The notes below the pieces were generated by a model. That model worked only from the letters and a program-made list of their open reading frames with translations, searched no databases and was not told the origin of the DNA. The position numbers were made by a program, and so were the translations under genes. Shown one piece after another: positions 9,699-17,479 of a DNA stretch of 29,022 bases; within the stretch, counting starts at the first letter, position 1; each line of letters starts with the position of its first letter. Source of the stretch: CAJQQY01 sp964352225 (GTDB lineage: Bacteria > Bacteroidota > Bacteroidia > Chitinophagales > Saprospiraceae); assembly GCA_964352225.1 (NCBI GenBank), contig CAYGRM010000035.1, positions 1 to 29,022 on the forward strand, in the 5' to 3' direction.

Positions 9699-10460
9699 AT
9701 GACTTATTGCTTAGGTATCATTGTTAAGGAAGGGTTAGTGGCGCTTGCTGATACTAGAATTACTTCAGGATCAGAAACGACTACTTCAAAAAAAATATCG
9801 CTTCATTCCAATGAGCATGGGACTGTTTTCTTGATGACTTCTGGACTTCGATCTATCAGAGATAAGGCGCTTACTTACTTTGAGGAAGTATTGGAGAGTG
9901 AAGGGAAAGATTATACTAAAATGTATAATGTCGTCAATGCTTTTGGTAGTCAACTTAGGCGGGTCGCAGAAGAAGATAAAGCAGCTTTGGCAGCATCCGG
10001 TTTGAGTTTTAATCTTTTTACCATTGTTGGTGGAAAACTAAATGAGGATAAAACTCATAAATTATACCTGCTCTATCCGGAAGGTAATTGGATAGAAATT
10101 GGAGTAGCTACTCCTTTTGCAATTATTGGAAATTCTGGTTATGGTAAACCTATTTTGAATCGGGTTTTGAATTATAATTCTTCCATCCGATTTGCCTTGA
10201 AGACGGGTTTTCTTTCTTTTGATTCGACCCGAGTGAGTGCTAACGATGTAGGTTTTCCACTAGATGTGGTAATTTATAAAGGGGAGACTGGAGAAATTAT
10301 TGAAAAACGATACGAAGAATCAGACCTAAAAGACATCTCCTCCAAATGGGGTGATAGCCTCAGTAAAATAATTAAAGAAATACCTGAAGAATGGATAGAT
10401 GAAATCAATGTCCTATCAGCAAATGCGGATCAGCAAATGTTTATTTCTACTCAACAGTAA
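9699..10460 (+). CDS. anbu: Anbu, proteasome-like N-terminal-threonine peptidase
   Basis: The 253-residue product is a proteasome beta-subunit-fold protein of the Anbu (ancestral beta subunit) family. It starts 'MTYCLGIIVKEGLVALADTRITSG', so after removal of Met the threonine would be the N-terminal nucleophile (Thr1). The partner aspartate is Asp17 in 'ADTR', and lysines at about 30-31 ('SKKI') sit where the catalytic lysine is expected. Further family features are 'SGLRSIRDKA' and 'IGNSGYGKPILNRVL' near residue 145. Length fits the family. Structural work on other Anbu proteins describes open-ring or helical assemblies rather than closed proteasome rings. Its natural substrate is unknown. 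The gene is last in the ATP-grasp/alpha-E series and has a possible promoter of its own 72 bases upstream. The tail of about 30 residues past the core is not conserved enough to interpret. Confidence 0.94.
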   Translation: MTYCLGIIVKEGLVALADTRITSGSETTTSKKISLHSNEHGTVFLMTSGLRSIRDKALTYFEEVLESEGKDYTKMYNVVNAFGSQLRRVAEEDKAALAASGLSFNLFTIVGGKLNEDKTHKLYLLYPEGNWIEIGVATPFAIIGNSGYGKPILNRVLNYNSSIRFALKTGFLSFDSTRVSANDVGFPLDVVIYKGETGEIIEKRYEESDLKDISSKWGDSLSKIIKEIPEEWIDEINVLSANADQQMFISTQQ

Positions 10461-10487
10461 AACAGAAAAAAGCCTTCAATAAAAGTG

Positions 10488-10525
10488 AAAAAGCCTTGTT
10501 ATCATCATGATTACAAGGCTTTTTT
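10488..10525. terminator. Bidirectional terminator after Anbu
   Basis: Arms AAAAAGCCTTGT and ACAAGGCTTTTT flank an inner stem ATCA/TGAT. T runs follow on the plus strand, and A's precede it so that it also works on the minus strand. It lies between the convergent Anbu gene (ends 10460) and the minus-strand gene ending at 10552. The core matches the terminator at 3164-3198. A partial copy of the left arm (AAAAAAGCCTT) sits about 20 bases upstream. Confidence 0.88.
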
Positions 10526-10551
10526 ATTCTTTAAAGAATCATTCAACCAAA

Positions 10552-11826
10552 TTACGTTTTCTTCTTCTTCTTCTTTGCCGCGGGGAACAATACATTATTT
10601 AAAATCAATCGGTACCCAGGAGAATTAGGATGTAAGTTCAAATCCGTTTCTGGATCTTCCACATAATGTCGATAATCTTCTGGATCATGCCCTCCGTAAA
10701 AACTCCAAGTTCCTTGTCCATAAGTTCCATGAATATATCGCACTTCACCCGCAGGTTTATTTTCTCCTAAAATGAGTACATCAGATTTGATATATTGTTT
10801 TCGGTAAGCAGTTGTTTGCCCCATAAAACCTTTAACTGTTCGAGTATGATTTTGGGTCAACATCGTTGGAACGGGATCCCATTTTGCAGAAAAATCAAAC
10901 AAATTAAAATAGTCTTGTTTTGCAGTTACGGTTCGACCTTTGTAATTATCAATTTCAGAATATTCGTATTCGAAGGGATCTTTGACCAATTTAAAATCTT
11001 TGAAGGCGAAAGTTTTTGAATAATCTAACTTGCTTTGCGCATTCGGATCGGGGCCATCACCATCATACATATAATCGCAAATGTCCACACCTTCTGCCGC
11101 CAAAGCGATATCATAAGTATCGGTCGCCGAACACATCGCAAACATAAAACCACCTCCACCGACAAATTCTTTTACTCGCTTAGCTACATCTAATTTCATT
11201 TGAGATACTTTCGAATGACCCAAACTTTTCGCCATTTCTTCCATCGTTCTCACATTTTCTTTATACCAAGGATAGCTGTGATACATCCGATAAAATTTTC
11301 CATATTGCCCCGTAAAATCTTCGTGGTGCAAATGTAGCCAATCATATTCCGCCAATTTATTATCTAATACTTGCGGATCATAAACAGTCTCATATGGAAT
11401 TTCTGCGTAGGTCAAAACTAAAGTAACCGCATCATCCCAAGGTTGCAACCGTTCTCCCTTTGCATTGAACTCAGGAGTATAAACGGCAATCTTTGGTGCG
11501 ACTTCTAATTTGATCACATCTTGATTAACTTCTGGATTGGAAATCTCTCTTTGGATTTTTGCAAAAGCGGCATCTGGAATTACTTCGAAAGAAACATTTC
11601 GAGTTTTACATTCTTTCTCAAAAATAACATTATGTCGAAAGGCGAAACTTCCACCTCGATAATTCAATAACCAAAATGCTTCCGCTCCATTATCGATTAC
11701 CCAGTATGTGATTCCGTATGCTTTAAGATGATTTTTTTGTTTTTCATCCATTGGCAAGATCATGTAGGCTGCCTGCATTTGGATGGCGATAAAAAAGAAA
11801 ATAGCTAGAGTGAAAAATTTTTTCAT
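10552..11826 (-). CDS. Secreted Bacteroidota conserved protein, often labelled asparagine synthetase B
   Basis: The 424-residue product begins with a clear signal peptide (hydrophobic residues 5-16, cleavage near 'QMQAA'). The mature part is strongly conserved across Bacteroidota from what I recall of the family: 'PMDEKQKNHLKAYGITYWV', 'WLLNYRGGSFAF', 'PWDDAVTLVLTYAEIPY', 'YDWLHLHHEDFTGQYGKF', 'GGGFMFAMCSATDTYDIALAA', 'GDGPDPNAQSKLDY' and 'YGGHDPEDYRHYVEDP'. Databases often call such proteins asparagine synthetase B, but I see no N-terminal amidotransferase cysteine and no ATP-pyrophosphatase loop, and it is exported. The name is therefore likely wrong. The C-MCSAT cysteine and histidine-rich motifs could mark a class-I-amidotransferase-like fold; this is inference. 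The protein ends in a short lysine run coded by an AAG repeat. It converges with Anbu across a shared terminator and is probably unrelated to that locus. Confidence 0.85.
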   Translation of the reverse strand: MKKFFTLAIFFFIAIQMQAAYMILPMDEKQKNHLKAYGITYWVIDNGAEAFWLLNYRGGSFAFRHNVIFEKECKTRNVSFEVIPDAAFAKIQREISNPEVNQDVIKLEVAPKIAVYTPEFNAKGERLQPWDDAVTLVLTYAEIPYETVYDPQVLDNKLAEYDWLHLHHEDFTGQYGKFYRMYHSYPWYKENVRTMEEMAKSLGHSKVSQMKLDVAKRVKEFVGGGGFMFAMCSATDTYDIALAAEGVDICDYMYDGDGPDPNAQSKLDYSKTFAFKDFKLVKDPFEYEYSEIDNYKGRTVTAKQDYFNLFDFSAKWDPVPTMLTQNHTRTVKGFMGQTTAYRKQYIKSDVLILGENKPAGEVRYIHGTYGQGTWSFYGGHDPEDYRHYVEDPETDLNLHPNSPGYRLILNNVLFPAAKKKKKKT

Positions 11827-11928
11827 GAAATCTTTTTTTAGTTTTCTATTGAAAATTGGTAAAATCTATTTAATAAACGTCCGTTTTACTTCAAAGGTTA
11901 TTCAATAATGCGTTAAAAATAATTAAAC

Positions 11929-11959
11929 TTTGCATCTTTATTTTCGTAATGTATCTTTG
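11929..11959 (+). promoter_or_regulatory. Full Bacteroidota-type promoter before the VWA-like gene
   Basis: TTTG (11929-11932), then 19 bases, then TATCTTTG (11952-11959). This is an exact fit to the Bacteroidota TTTG-N19-TAnnTTTG promoter. It would start transcription near 11966, leaving a leader of about 130 bases before the TTG start at 12095. No gene is seen in the rest of the 11827-12094 gap. Confidence 0.65.
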
Positions 11960-12094
11960 AGCGATTTTTTATTAAAGACAAAGAAAAATAAGAAAGGTAA
12001 TCAGTAACCTAAAATTATTACTTTTTCAATTATAACCAACTGATTGCCAATGTATTAAACCAATAATTAGAATCACCATTAACCATAAAATAAC

Positions 12095-14198
12095 TTGGAA
12101 GATTTAACTTTTCAATATCCTACTTGGTACATTTTATTTTGCGCAATTTTAGGATTAAGTGTTGCTACTATTTTATATTTTCGAGATAAAACCTTTAAGG
12201 AGACCTCAGATTCACTCAAATGGATTTTGGGAATCATTCGATTTTTGAGTGTGACCTTAATCAGTATGTTACTGTTATCCCCGCTTTTAAAGTCCATAAT
12301 TTCTGAAACCAAAAAACCGGTTATCGTCTTGGCACAAGACCAATCTGAGTCCATTTTGGCAGATATGGATGAGGCTCAAGCACAAACTTACCAGCAATCT
12401 TTCAGAGACTTAAGCAAAAAATTAAGCGAGAATTATGACGTCAAAGAATATGCATTTGGCGAAACAGTTCGGGAAGGAATTGATTTTCAATTCAATGATA
12501 AGGTGAGTAATATTTCAGATTTTTTGAAAAACGTATACGACTTATACAGCAATCAGAATTTGGGTGCGGTAGTCCTAGCTACTGATGGAATTTATAATCA
12601 AGGAAGTAATCCAATCTATGCAGGAACCAAATTAACTGCCCCTATTTATTCGATTGCCTTGGGAGATACGACGGCAAAAAAAGACTTAATTCTCAAGCGA
12701 GTTTTTCATAATAAAATTGCTTATCTCGGAGATAAGTTTAGTGTCCAAATTGACATCGCTGCAAAAAATTGAACNNNNNNNNNNCAATAATACGAATTTG
12801 ACCATTTCAAAAATCGTGGATGGAGCAAGTACTCGAATCAAACAAATTCCAATTTCGATTAATAAAAATGATTTTTTTAATACCCAAGAAATCATCTTGG
12901 ATGCTAACTCAAGTGGTGTTCAACGCTATCGAATAAGTGTCAATCCGGTCGCAGGAGAGGTGACCAACGTAAATAATTCTAAAGATATTTTCATTGATGT
13001 TTTGGATGCTCGACAAAAGATTTTGATTGTGGCTAATTCTCCTCATCCTGATCTGGCAGCCATCAAACAGACCATTTCCAAAAATAAAAATTACGAAGTC
13101 ACGACTACTTACATCAATGACATGAAAGTGAATGTGGCTAATTATGATTTTGTTATCATGCATCAATTACCGAGCAAAACCAACGATGCTTCAGCGGTAA
13201 TGGCAACGATGTATGACAAGGCCATTCCACGTTTGTATATTGTTGGAAGTCAAACTGATTTAGGAAAATTTAGCAAAATTCAACCAATCATTGACATCTC
13301 AGGTGATGGTCGAAATACGGACGATGTGCAAGCGACTATCTCGCCTGTCTTCGGATTATTTACGATAAGTGATGAAATTAAAAATGAGTTACCCAAATTT
13401 GCTCCCTTGCTTGCTCCTTTTGGAGACTTTATCGATAATGCTAATACGCATGTGCTACTCTATCAGAAGATTGGAAAGATTGACACTAAAAAACCATTGC
13501 TTCTTTTTGGCGAACAAAACAATATTAAAATGGGTGTTTTGGCTGCCGAAGGAATATGGAAATGGCGGTTATTTGATTTTTTACAACACGAAAATCATGA
13601 CATTTTTGATGAGGTCTTGGGGAAAAGTATTCAATACTTAACCCTCAAAGAGGACAAGCGAAAATTCCGAATTAGTTTGGATAAAAATATTTTTAACGAA
13701 AATGAAGGAATCAATTTCGATGCAGAATTATACAATCAAAGTTATGAATTGATCAATGATCCTGACGCAACTTTGACGATTACTAATAGTGAAGGAAAGG
13801 ACTTTAATTTCACTTTTAATAAATCTGGAAAATCCTATATTTTGCGTGATAAAGTTTTTCCAGTTGGAAATTATAAATTCAGAGGAACAGTAAATAATGC
13901 TGGCGAACAGTTAGTTTACAATGGAAAATTTAGCGTTCAACCGATTCAATTAGAAAGCTTCGAAACGACCGCCGACCATGGTATTTTAAAATTACTAAGT
14001 GAAAAATATGGCGGCTCCCTAGTCTATCCAAATAACATCGCTTCCATCGGAACGACCTTAACAGAAAATCCACTCAAACCAGTTATTTACACTACGTCCA
14101 AAACTCGTTCTGTGATTAATTTGAAATGGATATTTTTCACCTTACTTGGTCTGTTAATTTTAGAATGGTTTATTCGTCGGTACTTTGGTTCTTATTAA
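12095..14198 (+). CDS. Membrane-anchored VWA-like protein interrupted by an assembly gap
   Basis: Two open stretches form one gene: 12095-12772 (225 residues) and, in another frame, from 12786 to the stop at 14198 (about 470 residues). Ten N at 12775-12784 separate them. The first part has two N-terminal membrane segments (about residues 11-28 and 42-62) and then a VWA-like fold with a MIDAS-type D82-Q-S-E-S and a later 'ATDGIYNQGSNP'. The second part is periplasmic beta-sandwich-like plus a 'KILIVANSPHPDLAAIK' Rossmann-type segment, and ends in a membrane helix ('WIFFTLLGLLILEWFIRRYF'). The layout is typical of Bacteroidota BatA/VWA-associated membrane proteins of unknown function. The start is TTG; no ATG fits before the conserved membrane segment. 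The stop at 12770-12772 touches the gap and is best explained as a contig-end error. Confidence 0.8.
12775..12784. other. Assembly gap (10 N)
   Basis: Ten N in a row inside a coding region. The two sides encode consecutive parts of one protein in different frames. The gap length is a placeholder and need not be real. Confidence 0.98.
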
Positions 14199-14206
14199 GT
14201 TTATCA

Positions 14207-14278
14207 GTTATTAAGTTATTTGGTTACTGATTTATTTCTCGAATGGTGGAATAACTTATTAACCAATAACTGAATAAC
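14207..14278. repeat. Imperfect palindrome of GTTATT-type words
   Basis: Arms 14207-14234 (begins GTTATTAAGTTATTTGGTTA) and 14251-14278 (its complement begins GTTATTCAGTTATTGGTTAA) match at most positions with one base inserted. It starts nine bases after the VWA-like stop. It could act as a terminator for that gene but lacks a clean T tract. Three other gaps in this window hold palindromes of the same general design but different sequence. Confidence 0.65.
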
Positions 14279-14345
14279 GAAACCAAATTGGAACGGTTTA
14301 TGAATCTCATATATCAGTTTTATATATCATTAAAAAAAACTGAAT

Positions 14346-14957
14346 ATGGTAAGTGCCGAAGACTTTTGGTCATGGTTCGATGAAAACAGACCGCGATTTT
14401 ATGCGATCGAAGAAGTGTATGACAAAGATTTATACATGGAACTTCAAGCCAAATTAAAACAATATCACCCACAACTTTCCTTTCAAATCGGTGGCAAACT
14501 CAATAGCCCAATCCGATCATTAACCATCTCAGCCAACGGAATTATTGCCAACTTTGGAAAAGTAGAAGAACTTGTGCAACAAGCTCCAACCTTCGAAAAT
14601 TGGGAAGTAGTCGCCTTCAAACCAGCTGATGGTTTCGGAATAAAAGTCAATGTAGGGGGTATTATTTTTGATCCTAAAAAATTGAAATTTATACCAATTG
14701 AGTTGGTAGAATACCCAGATGTGAGCGCAATTAGAATATATATGCCCGAGTATGAGGAGGAAAGGGAGGAGCTCTTTCAAATAGGATTAAATGCACTTTT
14801 GGAAGCTTGCCTAGGTGAAAAGATTGCTGCCATGCAAATCAATTATGTCGATATCAAATCTTATCCAGAATCCCCTGAAGAATACCAGATGTCAGAAGAT
14901 TTTGTGCTTTTGGAAGAATATATTGAATATCGAAAAAATCAAATAAAGTATAATTAA
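14346..14957 (+). CDS. Uncharacterised 203-residue cytoplasmic protein
   Basis: I do not recognise a named family with confidence. The product is acidic, with no signal peptide or membrane helix. It begins 'DFWSWFDENRPRFYAI', then 'SLTISANGIIANFGKVEELVQQAPTFENWEVVAFKP' near residues 62-97, and ends with a mixed acidic helix. This pattern (an aromatic-rich start, a 'SANG' turn, then 'AP..ENW.V.AFKP') occurs in conserved hypothetical proteins of several bacterial phyla. It stands alone between a palindromic repeat and a terminator, so it is probably its own transcription unit. The coding pattern and codon use match its neighbours, so it is a real gene of unknown function. Confidence 0.85.
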   Translation: MVSAEDFWSWFDENRPRFYAIEEVYDKDLYMELQAKLKQYHPQLSFQIGGKLNSPIRSLTISANGIIANFGKVEELVQQAPTFENWEVVAFKPADGFGIKVNVGGIIFDPKKLKFIPIELVEYPDVSAIRIYMPEYEEEREELFQIGLNALLEACLGEKIAAMQINYVDIKSYPESPEEYQMSEDFVLLEEYIEYRKNQIKYN

Positions 14958-15010
14958 TTTCATAAACAAATAGATAAAAAAGGAGGTTACTAAAAGAAAA
15001 GTATTAATTA

Positions 15011-15048
15011 AAAAGTACTTGATGGATGCATCGAGTACTTTTTTTTTA
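15011..15048 (+). terminator. Strong intrinsic terminator
   Basis: Arms AAAAGTACTTGATG (15011-15024) and CATCGAGTACTTTT (15029-15042) form 14 pairs (one G-T) around a four-base loop, followed by a T tract to 15047. It ends the gene finishing at 14957. It is only about 25 bases from the flavin reductase start at 15074, so it could also attenuate that gene. Confidence 0.92.
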
Positions 15049-15073
15049 TTTTACACACTTAAAAATAATCTTT

Positions 15074-15688
15074 ATGGAAAAGACATTTAATCTAGCGGAT
15101 TTAGAGGCTCTTGAACGATTTTACAGAGTTAATTTTATCTCAAAATTATGTGGCATTAGCAATGCAAACCTCATCGGTACAACTGATGAAAATGGTATTT
15201 CTAATTTAGCTATTTTTAACTCAGTCACTCATATTGGAGCCAATCCTCCATATATGGGATTTATCCAAAGACCATTAACCGTCCCCAGACAGACCTATGA
15301 AAATATAAAGCGTTCTGGATTTTTCACTATCAATCAAGTCAATAATTCTTTTTTCAAAAAAGCGCATCAGACTTCTGCTAAATACGAAAAAGGAGTTTCT
15401 GAATTTGAAGCTTGTGAGTTGACGGAACAGTTTGTAGATGATTTCCCTATTCCATTTGTGCAGGAAAGTGTTGTCAAAATTGGGTTAAGTTTCGAAGAAG
15501 AACATTTAATCAAATGCAATCAAAACATCTTGGTTATTGGGAAAATTCAAAAGGTAATTCTTTCTGAAGACCTAATTGACGAAGACGGAAGTATATTGTT
15601 AGAAAAAGCTAATGCGACTGGTGTTGCTGGCTTGAATGCTTACTTTGAAATAAATCAAATTGGACAAATGAAGTTTGCTAGACCGTGA
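15074..15688 (+). CDS. Flavin reductase-like FMN-binding protein
   Basis: From the ATG at 15074 the product has 204 residues. An upstream in-frame ATG at 15026 is rejected because it lies in the terminator stem. The fold is the FMN-binding split barrel of the flavin reductase-like family: 'ISKLCGISNANLIGTTDENGISNLAIFNSVTHIGANPPYMGFIQRP' (≈residues 23-68, shown by its parts 'SNLAIFNSV' and 'PPYMGFIQRP'), then 'TYENIKRSGFFTIN' and 'AHQTSAKYEKGVSEFE', all standard for this family. It likely binds FMN and either reduces flavin with NAD(P)H or acts as a flavoprotein oxidoreductase; the substrate cannot be read from the sequence. It is followed after 42 bases by the PLP enzyme gene, with which it may be co-transcribed. 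Confidence 0.88.
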   Translation: MEKTFNLADLEALERFYRVNFISKLCGISNANLIGTTDENGISNLAIFNSVTHIGANPPYMGFIQRPLTVPRQTYENIKRSGFFTINQVNNSFFKKAHQTSAKYEKGVSEFEACELTEQFVDDFPIPFVQESVVKIGLSFEEEHLIKCNQNILVIGKIQKVILSEDLIDEDGSILLEKANATGVAGLNAYFEINQIGQMKFARP

Positions 15689-15730
15689 AATGAAGGCCAA
15701 CAAAAGCTGAAAATCCAAAACAATCAATCA

Positions 15731-16834
15731 ATGAAATACCAAATCCAAAACATCCATGAAATCGACTCCCCTGCCCTAGTCGTCTATCCACATCTCGTGC
15801 AAAAAAACATCGACCGAATGAAAGAAATCATTGGCGATGTAAATCGTTTACGGCCTCATGTCAAAACTCATAAAATGGCAGAAGTCGTAAAGATGCAAAT
15901 GGATAATAGTATTCAAAAATTCAAATGTGCGACTATTGCTGAAGCCGAAATGCTAGGAAAAATCGGTGCCGTAGATGTATTGTTAGCTTATCAGCCAGTT
16001 GGCCCAAAAGTTAATCGTTTAGTAGAAATAATTGAGCAATTTCCAAATACAAAATTTGCTTGTTTAGTAGATGATACAGATGCTTCACGAGACATTTCAA
16101 ATGTTTTTTTATCCAAAAATAAAACTATAGAAGTTTGGTTAGATTTAGATGTAGGGCAACATCGAACAGGTATTTTCGCAGATCAAAGAGCACTTGACTT
16201 GTTCCTTTTTTGCAAAAAGCTACCAGGTATTTCTCCGATTGGTTTTCATGTGTATGATGGACATATTCGAGATGATAATTTCGAAAAAAGAAAAAAAAGG
16301 AGTAATGCGTGTTTTGAATTAGTAGAAAAACTAGTTACTCAACTCGAAGAATTAGGTCACCCAAAACCTCAAATTGTAGCAGGAGGATCACCTACATTTA
16401 ACGTACATGCTTTACGAAAAGAGGTAGATTGTAGTCCTGGAACTTGTTTGTTTTGGGACTTTGGCTATCAAAAAATGTTGCCTGAGCAAAATTTCAACTA
16501 CGCTGCATTAGTTATCAGTCGAATCATTTCCAAACCTAGTCATAATTTGCTTTGTGTCGATTTAGGACACAAAAGTATCGCTGCGGAAAATCCATTTCCA
16601 AGAGTTCATTTTTTAAATTTGCCCGATGCCAAGCAAGTATCACAAAGCGAAGAACATCTTGTTTTGGAAGTAGCAGATAATTCAAAGTTTAAAGTTGGAG
16701 AAGTACTTTATGGAGTACCAATTCATATTTGTCCAACTTGTGCATTGTACGAAAAAGCAATTATTATTGAGGAAGATGGATTTGCAAAAAGGGAATGGAG
16801 AGTGGTTGCACGAGATCGACGCATCACTATTTAA
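15731..16834 (+). CDS. D-threonine aldolase-like PLP enzyme
   Basis: The 367-residue product is a fold-type III PLP enzyme of the D-threonine aldolase / D-serine dehydratase-like group. The N-terminal alanine-racemase barrel carries the PLP lysine K45 in 'RPHVKTHK', followed by 'KFKCATIAEAEML', 'EVWLDLDVGQHRTGI' and 'FHVYDGHI'. The C-terminal D-serine-dehydratase-like domain has the metal-binding H332-x-C334 in 'PIHICPTC'. The usual reaction is metal- and PLP-dependent cleavage of D-threonine or another D-3-hydroxyamino acid to glycine and an aldehyde. Which D-amino acid is used here is not shown. The start follows an A-rich leader. The gene converges with the minus-strand gene ending at 16847, only 12 bases away, with no terminator visible between them. 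Confidence 0.9.
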   Translation: MKYQIQNIHEIDSPALVVYPHLVQKNIDRMKEIIGDVNRLRPHVKTHKMAEVVKMQMDNSIQKFKCATIAEAEMLGKIGAVDVLLAYQPVGPKVNRLVEIIEQFPNTKFACLVDDTDASRDISNVFLSKNKTIEVWLDLDVGQHRTGIFADQRALDLFLFCKKLPGISPIGFHVYDGHIRDDNFEKRKKRSNACFELVEKLVTQLEELGHPKPQIVAGGSPTFNVHALRKEVDCSPGTCLFWDFGYQKMLPEQNFNYAALVISRIISKPSHNLLCVDLGHKSIAAENPFPRVHFLNLPDAKQVSQSEEHLVLEVADNSKFKVGEVLYGVPIHICPTCALYEKAIIIEEDGFAKREWRVVARDRRITI

Positions 16835-16846
16835 CGATTAATTTTT

Positions 16847-17383
16847 CTACAAGCGATAACCAATGTTGATCATAAAGATTACATCTACTTCAATATCGGC
16901 AAGTAAAATATTGGTTGGATTGGGATATAAGTAAATGCTATCTCCATAAATTTTTCCTAATCCAAAGTTCACCTCAAAACTCACTTTTTCGCTTGCCCAT
17001 TTTCGCCCACAAATAATACCTGTTGCAATTCCTGAGTTTCGATGAGCATTATCAAAATTATCATCTTGATGATTCTTGATTAATAATGTTTGAGGTCGAA
17101 CATATACACCGATAAAATATCGATCCATCCCCAAATAGGTATTCAAATAATATTTTCCAGCCAATAAAATATTTGATCCAGACCGAGGTCGTCCATTAAT
17201 GGTTTTTCCAAAAATTGCTCCTGCGCCAATCTCCATTGAAATATCTTCCGTAAAACTATACTCGACAGCCAAATAAGGTCTATCCACAAGAGCTCCTAGA
17301 ACATTGGTTTTTAATTCAATTTGGGCAAACGAAGTTAATGGTAACAATACACTTACAAGAATAAGTAAAAATAGTTTTTTCAT
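16847..17383 (-). CDS. Small outer-membrane beta-barrel-like protein
   Basis: From the ATG at 17383 the product has 178 residues and starts with a signal peptide ('MKKLFLLILVSVLLPLTSFAQ', cleavage after SFA). An ATG 27 bases further upstream would put nine residues, including charged ones, ahead of the signal peptide and is less likely. The mature protein shows alternating hydrophobic strands with glycine/aromatic pairs ('ELKTNVLGALVDRPYLAVEY', 'EIGAGAIFGK', 'NILLAGKYYLN', 'FIGVYVRPQTL') and ends 'IGYRL', typical of an eight-strand outer-membrane barrel (similar in style to DUF3575). Function is unknown. Confidence 0.82.
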   Translation of the reverse strand: MKKLFLLILVSVLLPLTSFAQIELKTNVLGALVDRPYLAVEYSFTEDISMEIGAGAIFGKTINGRPRSGSNILLAGKYYLNTYLGMDRYFIGVYVRPQTLLIKNHQDDNFDNAHRNSGIATGIICGRKWASEKVSFEVNFGLGKIYGDSIYLYPNPTNILLADIEVDVIFMINIGYRL

Positions 17384-17423
17384 AAAAAATTTCGGCTTTA
17401 ACCAATTCATTTTCCAAAAATAA

Positions 17424-17456
17424 AAAAAGATCGCTCCGAAGGGGAACGATCTTTTT
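17424..17456 (-). terminator. Intrinsic terminator (minus strand, possibly bidirectional)
   Basis: Arms AAAAAGATCG (17424-17433) and CGATCTTTTT (17447-17456) with an inner CTCC/GGGG stem. The T-rich tail is longer in the minus direction (A7 on the plus strand at 17422-17428). It lies just upstream of the barrel gene on the minus strand and just downstream of the small minus-strand frame at 17480-17731. Confidence 0.8.
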
Positions 17457-17479
17457 CTTAATACGCTGTTTGCTATCTA

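Noticed and set aside
10552..11826. Membership of this gene in the Anbu locus
   Set aside because: It is convergent with Anbu across a strong terminator, is exported while the Anbu proteins are cytoplasmic, and is widespread in Bacteroidota independently as far as I recall.
12770..12772. Stop codon read as a true end of the VWA-like gene, or as a pseudogene
   Set aside because: It is only two bases from an assembly gap and the downstream frame continues the same protein with normal codon use, so a sequence-end error is far more likely.
12686..12895. Minus-strand frame running across the ten N
   Set aside because: It is antisense to the VWA-like gene and its reading passes through unknown bases.
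15026..15073. Upstream start (ATG at 15026) for the flavin reductase
   Set aside because: It sits inside the terminator stem-loop, and the 16 extra residues are not part of the FMN-binding fold.
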